Part shown: piece by piece, positions 10,000 to 19,104 of the stretch
Layout of the letters: each line of letters starts with the position of its first letter
Position numbering within the stretch: position 1 is the stretch's first letter
Source: Thermotoga maritima MSB8
Lineage (GTDB): Bacteria > Thermotogota > Thermotogae > Thermotogales > Thermotogaceae
Direction: 5' to 3'
Assembly: GCF_000008545.1 (NCBI RefSeq)
Contig: NC_000853.1
Coordinates: 510,465-574,464, forward strand
DNA length: 64,000 nt
Notes under the pieces: generated by a model
Told to the model about the DNA's origin: nothing
What the model saw: the letters and a program-made list of their open reading frames with translations, nothing else
The model's database searches: none
Program-made: the position numbers and the translations under genes

Positions 10000-10588
10000 T
10001 CACCCTTTTAAAGATAACTTTTGGAAACACCATGGATGAATCTGGACGCCAGATCAGAGTGTTGTTCTCACGTTCAGATGGGGTTGGTGTGACCGATATC
10101 ACAGCTGCGTCTTCAGGTAATTTCACGACGATCTCCGTTTCACCCGCTACGTTCATTGTGAGACTTCCCATGCTGGTGTCCAAGACATCACCCTTCACCT
10201 GTGCAGCTCCCCTCAGGAGCGTTGTTTCTGTGACTTCGAGCATACCTCCTGTGTCTTCAACTCTCACGTTGTAATCCAGTGGAACTATTTCTCTTCCAAC
10301 TTCTTTGCTGATCTGAGAAAAGTATTTATTCAACTCCTCCTTAGATGCAGAAGCATAATTGATCTTGTACTCTTCTTTTTTCTTCTCATCTTTAAAATAA
10401 AGCTTCGCACTGGTGGTGAACGTGGCGTTCCCGGAATAATCGTATTCCATGGTGCTCCTGTAGTATACTATTTCAAAGGGAGCTCTTCCTCCCAGAAAGA
10501 AAAAGAGAAATTCGACGAGCATGAAAACAACCATGATGATCAGCAAGATGTAGATGGTTCTTGAGCTCAACCTTTTCACTCTCCTCAT
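9965..10588 (-). CDS. Membrane-anchored protein of unknown function
   Basis: A 207-residue protein with a basic N-terminus, one transmembrane helix (about residues 10-35, TIYILLIIMVVFMLVEFLFF) and a beta-rich domain predicted outside the cell. I do not recognise a family. The start shown is ATG 10588; TTG 10603 upstream is open too, and neither has a textbook SD. It is the first gene of the minus-strand set with sir2 and the helix-turn-helix-like gene, divergent from trpS. Confidence 0.65.
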   Translation of the reverse strand: MRRVKRLSSRTIYILLIIMVVFMLVEFLFFFLGGRAPFEIVYYRSTMEYDYSGNATFTTSAKLYFKDEKKKEEYKINYASASKEELNKYFSQISKEVGREIVPLDYNVRVEDTGGMLEVTETTLLRGAAQVKGDVLDTSMGSLTMNVAGETEIVVKLPEDAAVISVTPTPSERENNTLIWRPDSSMVFPKVIFKRVNENEGIPGSSQ

Positions 10589-10636
10589 TCTTGATATTCT
10601 CAATTAATATTATCACAGAACATGGAGGGATAAAAG

Positions 10637-11623
10637 TTGAGAATACTGAGCGGCATGAGACCTACCGGAAAACTCCATATAGGTCATCTCGTGGGAGCTC
10701 TGGAAAACTGGGTGAAGCTTCAGGAAGAAGGAAACGAATGTTTCTACTTTGTCGCGGATTGGCACGCTTTGACCACCCACTACGACGATGTTTCGAAGCT
10801 CAAAGAATACACCCGCGACCTGGTGAGGGGATTTCTCGCCTGTGGAATAGATCCTGAAAAGTCCGTGATTTTTGTTCAGTCTGGTGTCAAAGAGCACGCT
10901 GAGCTTGCACTGCTTTTCAGCATGATCGTTTCTGTTTCACGTCTCGAGAGGGTTCCCACTTACAAAGAGATAAAAAGTGAGCTGAACTACAAAGATCTTT
11001 CCACGGCTGGTTTTCTCATCTATCCCGTTCTTCAGGCAGCCGATATTTTGATCTACAAAGCTGAAGGAGTACCAGTCGGTGAAGATCAGGTTTACCACAT
11101 AGAACTCACGAGGGAGATCGCCAGGCGTTTTAACTATCTCTACGATGAAGTCTTTCCAGAACCAGAAGCAATTCTGTCTCGGGTTCCAAAGCTTCCAGGA
11201 ACGGACGGCCGAAAGATGAGCAAAAGCTATGGGAACATAATAAACCTAGAAATCTCGGAAAAAGAACTGGAACAGACGATACTGAGGATGATGACCGATC
11301 CAGCGAGGGTGAGAAGGAGCGACCCTGGAAATCCGGAGAACTGCCCCGTATGGAAATACCACCAGGCGTTCGACATCAGTGAAGAAGAGAGCAAATGGGT
11401 ATGGGAAGGCTGTACAACGGCCAGCATCGGCTGTGTTGATTGTAAGAAGTTGCTGTTGAAGAATATGAAACGAAAATTGGCACCGATCTGGGAGAACTTC
11501 AGAAAAATAGACGAAGATCCACACTACGTGGACGACGTTATAATGGAAGGGACGAAGAAGGCCAGAGAAGTGGCTGCTAAAACGATGGAAGAAGTGAGAA
11601 GGGCCATGAACCTGATGTTCTGA
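10637..11623 (+). CDS. trpS: Tryptophanyl-tRNA synthetase with Fe-S cluster motif
   Basis: A 328-residue class I synthetase that charges tRNA-Trp. The HIGH motif is KLHIGHL near residue 15 and the KMSKS motif follows in the second half. Cys 236, 259, 266 and 269 form the C-x22-C-x6-C-x2-C pattern that binds a 4Fe-4S cluster in T. maritima TrpRS, probably helping anticodon recognition. The start is TTG with GGAGGG seven bases upstream. scpA follows after 9 nt, so trpS, scpA and scpB look like one operon. Confidence 0.96.
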   Translation: MRILSGMRPTGKLHIGHLVGALENWVKLQEEGNECFYFVADWHALTTHYDDVSKLKEYTRDLVRGFLACGIDPEKSVIFVQSGVKEHAELALLFSMIVSVSRLERVPTYKEIKSELNYKDLSTAGFLIYPVLQAADILIYKAEGVPVGEDQVYHIELTREIARRFNYLYDEVFPEPEAILSRVPKLPGTDGRKMSKSYGNIINLEISEKELEQTILRMMTDPARVRRSDPGNPENCPVWKYHQAFDISEEESKWVWEGCTTASIGCVDCKKLLLKNMKRKLAPIWENFRKIDEDPHYVDDVIMEGTKKAREVAAKTMEEVRRAMNLMF

Positions 11624-11632
11624 GGTGAAAGA

Positions 11633-12322
11633 ATGGATCTTGTCTTCAAACTTCCCGTTTTCGAGGGACCTCTCGATCTTCTGCTCTATCTTGTGAGGAA
11701 GAAAAAAGTAGATATCAGAGAAATACCCATTTCACAGCTTGCGGATGAGTTCGTGGAATATCTGGAGCATATGAAAAAGCTGGATATGAAGATCACCTCC
11801 GACTTTCTGGAAATGGCTTCCACTTTGATGGAGCTCAAGTCGAAAATGCTCATTCCGAGGGTGAGGGAAGAAGAGAAAGAATCGATAGACAGAAAGAAGG
11901 AGGAACTCTACAGAAGAATTGAAGAATATTCTAAAGTGAAGGAAATCGTTAGCATATTGAAGAAAGAAGAGAATCTTCTGAAGAGGAAGCGGGTCAGAGT
12001 AAGAAACGTTTTCTTCGAAAAGATAGAAGGGATAGAAAAATTCAGAGAGATCCTGAAAAGAATCTGGAAAGAAGAGGCCATGCGCGAGGCCGTGCATAGA
12101 GTGAAGAGTGAAACGCTTTCTGTTGAAGAGATGATGGAGAGAATACTTGATGAAATAGATGGTGAGATCGAGATCCTGCGATTGCTTTCCAGAGCGGAGA
12201 ATGTCTACGAACTGATAGTCAGGCTCTTGGCTATTCTCGAGCTTGTGAAGATAGGGAAATTGATTCTTGTGGGAGACGACAGGATCAGGAGGTACACAAA
12301 TGCAGCTCAAGGCCGCTATTGA
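11633..12322 (+). CDS. scpA: Segregation and condensation protein A
   Basis: A 229-residue kleisin that bridges SMC heads in the bacterial condensin. The N-terminus has the hallmark FEGPLDLLLYLVRKKKVDI; the middle is helical and charged, and a small winged-helix region closes the protein. The ATG follows GAGGTGAAAGA. scpB starts inside its last 23 nt. Confidence 0.93.
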   Translation: MDLVFKLPVFEGPLDLLLYLVRKKKVDIREIPISQLADEFVEYLEHMKKLDMKITSDFLEMASTLMELKSKMLIPRVREEEKESIDRKKEELYRRIEEYSKVKEIVSILKKEENLLKRKRVRVRNVFFEKIEGIEKFREILKRIWKEEAMREAVHRVKSETLSVEEMMERILDEIDGEIEILRLLSRAENVYELIVRLLAILELVKIGKLILVGDDRIRRYTNAAQGRY

Positions 12323-12803
12323 GGCACTCATATTTGCTTCAAATGGTATCACTCTGGAAAGGCTTATCAAAATACTCGAAAAAGATCCTGAGGAGATAAA
12401 AAGAGCCCTGGAAGAATTGAAGAAGGAATACGAAGACGAAGCGCACGGAGTTGTTCTGAGAGAGGTGAATGGAAGGTATCGTTTTTTCACCAAACCTGAG
12501 TACGCCGGTTTCGTTTCTAAGCTATCCGGAAGGAAGTACAAAAATCTCACCGATACACAGATGGAAGTGGTGGCACTGCTTCTCATCTCAGGACCGATTC
12601 CAAAGAGCGAAATAGACGCGTTCAGGGGGAAAGACTCATCCGCTGTTCTCTCCTCGCTTCAGAGAATGGGAATTGTCAGAAAGAAAAGAAAGGGGAAAAG
12701 CTATCTGTATCAGCTTTCCCCTTCGTTTGTTGAAAGCACCATGCTGGATGAAATATTGAAAGAGGTCTCACAGAAGCTCAGCAGCGATGGTGGCGAGTCT
12801 TGA
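12300..12803 (+). CDS. scpB: Segregation and condensation protein B
   Basis: A 167-residue protein with tandem winged-helix domains that partners ScpA and SMC in chromosome segregation. It begins MQLKAAIEALIFASNG, typical of the family. The start at ATG 12300 is chosen for AGGAGG at proper spacing, although the frame is open further upstream. It overlaps scpA by 23 nt and the convergent phoH-like gene by 36 nt. Confidence 0.92.
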   Translation: MQLKAAIEALIFASNGITLERLIKILEKDPEEIKRALEELKKEYEDEAHGVVLREVNGRYRFFTKPEYAGFVSKLSGRKYKNLTDTQMEVVALLLISGPIPKSEIDAFRGKDSSAVLSSLQRMGIVRKKRKGKSYLYQLSPSFVESTMLDEILKEVSQKLSSDGGES

Positions 12804-14024
12804 CCTTTCTCCCTTCTCCAGCTTTATCACCGCGGAAAGATCCGATTCCAGAAGTTTCAAGGCTGCGTAAACCAGTCCGTTTGTGTCTTTGTCCAGATAC
12901 GGAGTGTCGATCTGGTACGGATCCCCAACGAGAACGATCTTGGTGTCTTCTCCCACACGTGTGAGGATCGTTTTCACCTCGTGTGGAGTGAGGTTCTGTG
13001 CTTCGTCTATGATGATGAACTGCTTTGGTATCGATCTTCCCCTGATGAAGGATATTGCTTCCACTTCCAGTATTTCCTGTTTCTCGAGCTCCTTGATTTT
13101 CAAACCAGAAAGAGAAGATATCAGTTCAAGGTTGTCCATTATCGGTTGGAGCCACGGTTTCATCTTCTTCTCGAGTTCTCCGGGAAGATACCCGATGTCA
13201 CGTCCCATGGGAACCGTAGGACGAGTCACTATCAGTTTCTTGTAGCGTTTTTCAACGAGAACCTTGTAGAGACCGCAAGCGAGAGCAAGAAGCGTCTTTC
13301 CGGTTCCCGCGATTCCAACAAGGAAGACCAGAGGTATTTCGTCGTCCAGAAGGGCATCCATGGAAAAGATCTGTTCTCTATTCCGTGGAGAAATGCCCAT
13401 AGTCTCGAAAGGTTCCACTCTCAGAACTTTTCCTTTGCGATATTTCCCGTACACTCCACCCAGATCTATGTAGAAATTGTCGAGAAGATCGAGTTTCTTT
13501 TCCACAGTTACTTTCACTTTTAACTGTTTTTTGAGTTCTTCGTCATCGATTTCGACATACCCCTTTGGCATCGTCTCCAGCTCGGATCGATCAGTCAGGT
13601 AGTCTTGAGCGGGAATACCAAGAGAGTCTGCTTTCACCCTAAGATTTATATCCTTGCTGACGAGAATGGTGGGGATCTTTTCTCTGTTCATGAGCTCTAT
13701 CACGTACGCGAGAATGATGTTGTCCACGTAGCGTTCGTGAAGGAATCTTGGAACGTTCTCCACTTCTCTTTCCAAAACCATGACGCGGAGAATTCCACCG
13801 TTTTCCAGAGGAATTCCTTTTCTGAGATTTCCCTTCTTTCTGAGTTCATCGAGGTGTCGAATCACTTCTCGTGCGTTCTTTCCCACACTTCCGTGTTCTC
13901 TTTTCAGTTTGTCGAGCTCTTCAAGAACGGGAAGAGGGATGATCACGTTGTTGTCTTCGAAGGAGAAGATGGAATCTGGATCGTGAATCAGAACGTTCGT
14001 GTCGAGAACGTAGTTCTTAACCAT
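12768..14024 (-). CDS. PIN domain-PhoH ATPase fusion (PhoH2/YlaK type)
   Basis: A 418-residue protein joining an N-terminal PIN nuclease domain (YVLDTNVLIHDP, then conserved acidic residues to about 145) to a PhoH-type P-loop ATPase (Walker A GIAGTGKTLLA near 230, Walker B IIIDEAQNLTP near 340). Proteins of this design, called PhoH2 in mycobacteria, unwind and cut RNA. The start at ATG 14024 follows GGGGGT and lies 4 nt after the exonuclease gene. It is the last gene of the minus-strand run that begins with the peptide-type permease at 21097. Confidence 0.9.
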   Translation of the reverse strand: MVKNYVLDTNVLIHDPDSIFSFEDNNVIIPLPVLEELDKLKREHGSVGKNAREVIRHLDELRKKGNLRKGIPLENGGILRVMVLEREVENVPRFLHERYVDNIILAYVIELMNREKIPTILVSKDINLRVKADSLGIPAQDYLTDRSELETMPKGYVEIDDEELKKQLKVKVTVEKKLDLLDNFYIDLGGVYGKYRKGKVLRVEPFETMGISPRNREQIFSMDALLDDEIPLVFLVGIAGTGKTLLALACGLYKVLVEKRYKKLIVTRPTVPMGRDIGYLPGELEKKMKPWLQPIMDNLELISSLSGLKIKELEKQEILEVEAISFIRGRSIPKQFIIIDEAQNLTPHEVKTILTRVGEDTKIVLVGDPYQIDTPYLDKDTNGLVYAALKLLESDLSAVIKLEKGERSRLATIAAELL

Positions 14025-14028
14025 TTTA

Positions 14029-14589
14029 TTACCCCCGTTTTCCACGTATGAATTCGTTGACCCTGTTTTCACCAAGAAATTCAACAAGCTTCACAAAAAC
14101 TCTTGCGGTCACCAGGGCATCTGGAAGAGCACGGTGCCGTATCGTGGTTTTTATTCCAAGTCTTTCGGAGAGCCATTTGAGAGAATGAGGCCTTCCAAAG
14201 ATCTCTTCTGAAAGATCGAGTGTGTCGATGTAGGGATTCGTTATTGGAAAGTTTCCCGTTTCCTTTGCCATCATATCCAGAAAAGTGAGGTCGAAGTTGG
14301 CGTTGTGAAACACGAGCACCGTTCCCTTCACGTAATCCCTGAAAAGATCGTAAACTGTGTCCATGTCTGGCGCTTCCACGATGTCCATGTTGCTGATACC
14401 GTGAACTTTCTGAATCAGCGCAGGGATTCTTATTCTGGGATTCACGAGAGAGTGAAACGCTTTGTTTCTGTAGATCTTCCCCTTGAAGACAGGAACAGCG
14501 GCTATTTCAACTATCCGGTCTCCGGCAAAGGGATCGGTTCCCGTGGTTTCTGTGTCTACGACGCAAAAAACGGTGTCGTTCCATATCAT
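14029..14589 (-). CDS. DnaQ-like 3'-5' exonuclease (DEDDh family)
   Basis: A 186-residue exonuclease domain as in the epsilon/PolC proofreading family. Exo I is VVDTETTGTD, Exo II HNANFDLTFLD and Exo III HRALPDA, giving a complete DEDDh active site. It stands alone without a polymerase, so it may act as a free proofreader or repair/RNA exonuclease. The start at ATG 14589 follows GAGGAG with 8-nt spacing. Neighbours are a PIN-PhoH gene 4 nt downstream and the VIT1-like gene 12 nt upstream. Confidence 0.9.
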   Translation of the reverse strand: MIWNDTVFCVVDTETTGTDPFAGDRIVEIAAVPVFKGKIYRNKAFHSLVNPRIRIPALIQKVHGISNMDIVEAPDMDTVYDLFRDYVKGTVLVFHNANFDLTFLDMMAKETGNFPITNPYIDTLDLSEEIFGRPHSLKWLSERLGIKTTIRHRALPDALVTARVFVKLVEFLGENRVNEFIRGKRG

Positions 14590-14601
14590 GGCGAGCACTC
14601 C

Positions 14602-15456
14602 TCAGATTTCGATTCCAAAGATCTTCCTCGCGAGTATACCGACGAGGAAAGAAAATCCTGCCACACCGAAGCTCAAGAGGAACATCTCAAGAAAGTATTT
14701 CGCGAAATCCTTCTCTTTAACCACCGAGACAAAAAAGGTGAAAAGAAGAACTATGAGAACGGCTCCCGTCAAAGTAAGGACAAGTGATAAGAATGGGTTT
14801 TTAAGTATGAGGAATGGAGCTACCAGCACAGCGACCGTTATGATGTAAGCGATGCCTGTGTAGATGGCGGCTTTTAAGGGTTTGGATTCACCTGATCCTT
14901 CTTCCGCTCTCTGCGAAAGATACTCGGAAGCTGCCATGGAGAAGGCCGCAGCGATACCGGTTATCAAGCCGGACAATCCGACTATCTTGGTGTTTTGAAA
15001 GGCGAACGTGAGACCAGCGAGTGCCCCCGTCAGTTCCACGAGAGCATCGTTCAACCCGAGAACCATGGAACTCACGTAATTGAGACGCTCTTCGTCGAGC
15101 ATGTTCAGAAGCTCTTCTTCATGCTTTTCTTCGTCTTTGAGAATATGGACTACTTCTGGATACTCTTTCTCCAGTCTTTCATAGGCTCTTTCCGCTTTTT
15201 TCTCGTTGTTTTCCATGAGTTTGAGAGTGAAAGTCAAACCAAAAAGAACGGAAAGCAGTGAGTACCAGAATATCCTGATGTAAGAAGGCTTAACATCCTT
15301 CCCGGTGATGTTTTTCAGTTTTTCGTAGTGACTTTTCTCATCTTCCGCTATCGCAAGAAGGATCTCAGCGTTTTTCTTGTTCGTTCTCTTCGATAGCTTT
15401 CGATACACGTGGTATTCAGTGATCTCGTTTTTCTGAAAATCAAGAATTTCTTTCAA
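14602..15456 (-). CDS. Ferritin-like domain fused to VIT1/CCC1 metal transporter
   Basis: A 284-residue membrane protein. The N-terminal 60 residues and a second helical stretch (about 90-120) carry rubrerythrin/ferritin-type ligands (EITEYH, EDEKSHYEKL, DEEKHEEELL). The C-terminal half has about five transmembrane helices of the VIT1/CCC1 family (GLNDALVELTGALAGL). Related MbfA-type proteins export iron, and VIT1 proteins move Fe/Mn; an iron-sensing exporter is likely. The start is TTG 15456 with GAGGAGG upstream, overlapping the preceding ATPase gene by 17 nt. Confidence 0.88.
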   Translation of the reverse strand: MKEILDFQKNEITEYHVYRKLSKRTNKKNAEILLAIAEDEKSHYEKLKNITGKDVKPSYIRIFWYSLLSVLFGLTFTLKLMENNEKKAERAYERLEKEYPEVVHILKDEEKHEEELLNMLDEERLNYVSSMVLGLNDALVELTGALAGLTFAFQNTKIVGLSGLITGIAAAFSMAASEYLSQRAEEGSGESKPLKAAIYTGIAYIITVAVLVAPFLILKNPFLSLVLTLTGAVLIVLLFTFFVSVVKEKDFAKYFLEMFLLSFGVAGFSFLVGILARKIFGIEI

Positions 15457-16432
15457 GACTCACTTCCTCCTCAACCGGATTGAAACATCTGACGTAGTGG
15501 TTTTCTTCTATCTCGGAAAGCTCTGGTAGTTCTTTCAAGCACCTCTCCACTCTTCTTGGACAGCGAGGCAAGAAGGGACACACCGGTGGTATGTCGACCA
15601 TCCTTGGGGGTTGCCCCGGTATGGACTCGAGTTTTTCAAGTCTTTTATCCACTCTCGGCACGCTTCTCAGGAGCATCTTCGTGTAAGGGTGTCTGGGTGA
15701 GTAGAAGATCTGATCGGATGTTCCTATCTCGACCTGTCTTCCTCCGTACATCACCATAATCCTGTCTGCCATGGAAGCGATCACACCAAGATCGTGTGTT
15801 ATGAAGATGAGTCCCGTTTTGAACTCTTTTTGAAGTTCTTTCATGAGTTCCAAGATTTGTGCCTGTATGGTCACATCGAGGGCGGTGGTGGGCTCATCCG
15901 CTATGAGCACACTGGGATTGCAGGACAGGGCAATGGCTATAACCACTCTCTGCCTCATTCCACCGGAGAACTCGAAGGGATAGTTGTTCATTCTTTTTTC
16001 GGGTTCCGGTATTCCAACGAGTTCCAGCATTTCCACCGCTCTCAGATAGGCCCTTCTCTTGTCGTAGCCGAGATGATACCTGATCGTTTCCATGAGCTGG
16101 TCTCCTATCGTGTAAAGCGGATTCAGAGACATCATCGGATCCTGAAAGATCATTGCGATCTCTTTTCCTCGAATCCTGTGCATTTCTTTTTCGGGTATCT
16201 TCAGTATATCCTGACCTTTGTATATGATCTCACCGCTCACTATTTTTCCGGGAGGCTTTATGAGGCGCATTATGGATTTTACTGTCACACTCTTGCCGGA
16301 ACCAGTCTCACCGACGATTCCGAGAACTTCGTTGGAATTCAGCGAGAAGCTCACATCGTTCACGGCTTTGACTATTCCCTCTTCCATGTAAAACCACGTG
16401 CTGAGGTTTTTCACTTCCAGAAGCGTTGCCAA
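15440..16432 (-). CDS. Oligopeptide-type ABC transporter ATPase (OppD/DppD-like), second D copy
   Basis: A 330-residue ATPase with Walker [13 protein letters not shown]-loop [11 protein letters not shown], signature FSGGMRQRV, Walker [13 protein letters not shown] and the Cys-rich C-terminal tail ([14 protein letters not shown]) found in DppD/OppD proteins. Related Dpp ATPases bind a 4Fe-4S cluster there. The frame opens earlier, but TTG 16432 sits five bases after AGGAGGTGA and is preferred. This locus already encodes a D-like and an F-like ATPase, so this is a third ATPase, separated from the others by an unknown gene. Confidence 0.9.
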   Translation of the reverse strand: MATLLEVKNLSTWFYMEEGIVKAVNDVSFSLNSNEVLGIVGETGSGKSVTVKSIMRLIKPPGKIVSGEIIYKGQDILKIPEKEMHRIRGKEIAMIFQDPMMSLNPLYTIGDQLMETIRYHLGYDKRRAYLRAVEMLELVGIPEPEKRMNNYPFEFSGGMRQRVVIAIALSCNPSVLIADEPTTALDVTIQAQILELMKELQKEFKTGLIFITHDLGVIASMADRIMVMYGGRQVEIGTSDQIFYSPRHPYTKMLLRSVPRVDKRLEKLESIPGQPPRMVDIPPVCPFLPRCPRRVERCLKELPELSEIEENHYVRCFNPVEEEVSLERNS

Positions 16433-16444
16433 ACCGTTCACCTC

Positions 16445-16933
16445 CTATTTATCGAGAAAAACGAGTTCTCCAGTTGATGGATCGTACTCCGCCACACATT
16501 TTCCGTTTGAAAACACATAGATCTCCCCGCAGTAGTAAGAATTCTCAAACAGAGACTGATTTCCTTCGAAGAAACTCTCGATCACAGCTTCCAAAAACAC
16601 CTCTGCTGTAGCCATCTGTGATTCTGTGGCGGAAAGCCCTATCTTTTGAAAGAACGGTTCAACCAGTTCTTTCACTCTCTTTTTCACTTTCTCCGGCCAG
16701 TCCAGGTGGAGAACTACTTCGTTTGGCGGTACGATCGCTCTGTCCTTTTCTATTATCAGAGATCTCTCTCTGGTGTCGGTGAACTTGTATCTGTAGCGTT
16801 TTTCCCGAAGAATTTCCTCGACCATTTTTTTGACTTCTGGGTCTTCAACGTATATTCTCTTCACTTCCCACTTCACTCTAAAAAACAGAATGACGATAGC
16901 GATCAACAAAATTACCAGCCAGTACCTTCTCAC
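16445..16933 (-). CDS. Membrane-anchored unknown protein inside the ABC operon
   Basis: A 162-residue protein with one N-terminal transmembrane helix (about residues 4-19, YWLVILLIAIVILFF) and a soluble charged domain. No family is recognised. The start GTG 16933 overlaps the upstream ATPase stop as GTGA, and the next ATPase begins 12 nt downstream, so it is cotranscribed. A role linked to the transporter is possible only by position. Confidence 0.7.
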   Translation of the reverse strand: MRRYWLVILLIAIVILFFRVKWEVKRIYVEDPEVKKMVEEILREKRYRYKFTDTRERSLIIEKDRAIVPPNEVVLHLDWPEKVKKRVKELVEPFFQKIGLSATESQMATAEVFLEAVIESFFEGNQSLFENSYYCGEIYVFSNGKCVAEYDPSTGELVFLDK

Positions 16934-18084
16934 CTCAGCTCACCCGGGAAGTGACAGGCGACGAAGTGTCCCTCTTCAACCTCTCGAAAAGCCGGTTCTT
17001 CCTTGGAGCAAATCTCTTTCGCTATGGGACATCTTGTGTGGAATCTACAGCCAGACGGCGGATTTATAGGGCTCGGAACATCTCCCTTGAGAATGATTCT
17101 TTCCCTCTTCTTTGTTGGATCAGGTACCGGTATCGCAGACATGAGAGCTACAGTGTAAGGGTGGAGCGGTTTTTCGAACAAGTCTTTTTTAGGAGCAAGT
17201 TCCACCATCTTCCCAAGATACATCACACCTATTCTATCGCTTATATGCTTTACAACAGCCAGATCGTGCGAAATGAAAATGTACGTGAGTTTGTGTTCCC
17301 TCTGAAGATCTTCCATGAGGTTTATGATCTGACTTCTTATCGAGACGTCCAGAGCAGCGACGGCCTCGTCCGCCACGACGAGTTTGGGTTCCAAAGCCAG
17401 GGCACGTGCGATTCCGATTCTCTGGCGCTGACCACCGGAGAATTCGTGCGGGAATCTGTACACGTAAGCCGAAGGAATACCCACATCCTCCAAGATTTCT
17501 TTGATTCGTTTCTCTACTTCTTTCCCCCTTGCGATCCTGTGTGTGACGATGCCTTCACCCACTATGCTCTTCACTCTCAACCTCGGGTTCAGGGAGCTGT
17601 ATGGATCCTGGAACACTATCTGCATCTCTCTTCGAAATTTTTTCCTTTTCTCCGGTAGATCATCGAGAAGAATGGACATGAACTTCTTTGGAGAACCCTT
17701 TGCCTCCTCAAAGAAAATACGGGCGTACTCTCTGTCGACACCTTCCAGTTTTTCCACATCTGACTCCTTCATGTTGACGAACCTGCTCAGATAGGTTTGC
17801 TTTATGTATTTTTTTGCCTTGGAACGCGGCATGAAGTAGTAGGTCGTGTCTTCGTTGTCCACGATGATGCGTCCCGATGTTGGCTCGTACAGTCTGAGCA
17901 GGGTCATTCCAATCGTGGTTTTTCCACAACCCGACTCTCCAACGAGGCCGAAGGTTTCTCCCTCGTTTATGCTGAAGCTGACACCATCGACGGCCTTCAC
18001 CCATCCAACGATTCTCTTAAAAACACCAGCCCTTATGGGGAAATGTTTCACCAGATTTTCAACTCTGAGAATTTCCCTGCTCAC
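16930..18084 (-). CDS. Oligopeptide-type ABC transporter ATPase (OppF/DppF-like) with helical insertion
   Basis: A 384-residue ATPase with Walker [13 protein letters not shown]-loop [12 protein letters not shown], signature [10 protein letters not shown], a Walker B in which [12 protein letters not shown] replaces the usual DEPVSALDV, and a Cys-rich C-terminal tail ([11 protein letters not shown]). Between Walker A and the Q-loop lie about 70 extra residues (from [10 protein letters not shown] to KKFRREM), a helical insertion also present in the ATPase at 43523-44692. The GTG start follows GAGGTGTG. Typical family length is about 320. Confidence 0.92.
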   Translation of the reverse strand: MSREILRVENLVKHFPIRAGVFKRIVGWVKAVDGVSFSINEGETFGLVGESGCGKTTIGMTLLRLYEPTSGRIIVDNEDTTYYFMPRSKAKKYIKQTYLSRFVNMKESDVEKLEGVDREYARIFFEEAKGSPKKFMSILLDDLPEKRKKFRREMQIVFQDPYSSLNPRLRVKSIVGEGIVTHRIARGKEVEKRIKEILEDVGIPSAYVYRFPHEFSGGQRQRIGIARALALEPKLVVADEAVAALDVSIRSQIINLMEDLQREHKLTYIFISHDLAVVKHISDRIGVMYLGKMVELAPKKDLFEKPLHPYTVALMSAIPVPDPTKKRERIILKGDVPSPINPPSGCRFHTRCPIAKEICSKEEPAFREVEEGHFVACHFPGELR

Positions 18085-18087
18085 GTT

Positions 18088-19092
18088 TCACACCTCGCTT
18101 TTTGCATGTCTCATTTCATCGAGTTTTTGCCAGAAGAAACACCTCACCTTGTGATTGCCATCCAGGTCTTCCAGTTCAGGTTCTTCAACGTCGCATTTTC
18201 CTTTTTCGAAGAATTCACATCTGGGATGGAATTTACATCCCGGAGGGAAGTTGAGCGGGTCGGGTACGTTTCCCGGAATGCTCTTCAGTCTCTCCTGTTC
18301 TACGTCTATTCTGGGAATGGATTCGAGAAGAGCATAGGTGTAGGGGTGCTTGGGTTCGGTGAAGATGGTTTTCACGTCTCCGTACTCGACCACCTTTCCC
18401 GCGTACATGACAGCAACTTTATCGGACATTTCCGCAACGACGCCCATATCGTGGGTGATCAGAATGATTGCCATTCCGTATTCTTTCTGGAGTTCCTTCA
18501 TGAGCTCCAGGATCTGAGCCTGTATGGTCACGTCGAGAGCGGTGGTGGGTTCGTCCGCTATGAGAAGACTCGGTCTGCAGGAGAGTGCCATGGCTATCAT
18601 AGCCCTCTGTCTCATCCCACCGGAGAGCTGGTGGGGGTACTCATCCACTCTCTTTTCAGGTTCGGGAATTCCCACTTTTCTGAGAAGATCTATCGCCATT
18701 TTTCTCGCTTCTTTTTCAGAGACGTTTTGGTGAAGAATTATTGCCTCCATTATCTGATCCCCTATCGTGAAAACAGGGTTCAAAGCCACCATGGGTTCCT
18801 GGAATATCATCGCGATCTCTTTTCCTCTGATCTTTCTCATTTCGTTCTCTGAAAGTTCGAGAAGATTCCTTCCTTTGAAGATAATCTTTCCGTCAACTAT
18901 CTTTCCGTTCTGATCCAGGAGTCTCATTATTGAGAGCGATGTTACACTTTTACCACTACCGGATTCCCCAACGATGCCCAGAGTTTCTCCCTCTCTGACC
19001 TCAAAAGAAACACCATCGACCGCCTTCACTACACCGTCTTCTGTATAGAAATAGGTTTTCAGATTTTCCACTCTAAGCAGAGGCTCTGTCAA
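18088..19092 (-). CDS. Oligopeptide-type ABC transporter ATPase (OppD/DppD-like)
   Basis: A 334-residue ATPase of normal OppD/DppD length. It shows Walker [13 protein letters not shown]-loop [11 protein letters not shown], signature [10 protein letters not shown], Walker [13 protein letters not shown] and the C-terminal Cys motif ([15 protein letters not shown]). It probably forms the heterodimer with the OppF-like protein encoded 3 nt downstream. The TTG start has AAGGAGGG upstream. It follows the OppC-like permease by 12 nt. Confidence 0.92.
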   Translation of the reverse strand: MTEPLLRVENLKTYFYTEDGVVKAVDGVSFEVREGETLGIVGESGSGKSVTSLSIMRLLDQNGKIVDGKIIFKGRNLLELSENEMRKIRGKEIAMIFQEPMVALNPVFTIGDQIMEAIILHQNVSEKEARKMAIDLLRKVGIPEPEKRVDEYPHQLSGGMRQRAMIAMALSCRPSLLIADEPTTALDVTIQAQILELMKELQKEYGMAIILITHDMGVVAEMSDKVAVMYAGKVVEYGDVKTIFTEPKHPYTYALLESIPRIDVEQERLKSIPGNVPDPLNFPPGCKFHPRCEFFEKGKCDVEEPELEDLDGNHKVRCFFWQKLDEMRHAKSEV

Positions 19093-19104
19093 TTCGATCC
19101 CTCC

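Noticed and set aside
10604-10636. T-box or other leader before trpS
   Set aside because: Only 33 nt separate trpS from the divergent gene; no room for a T-box.
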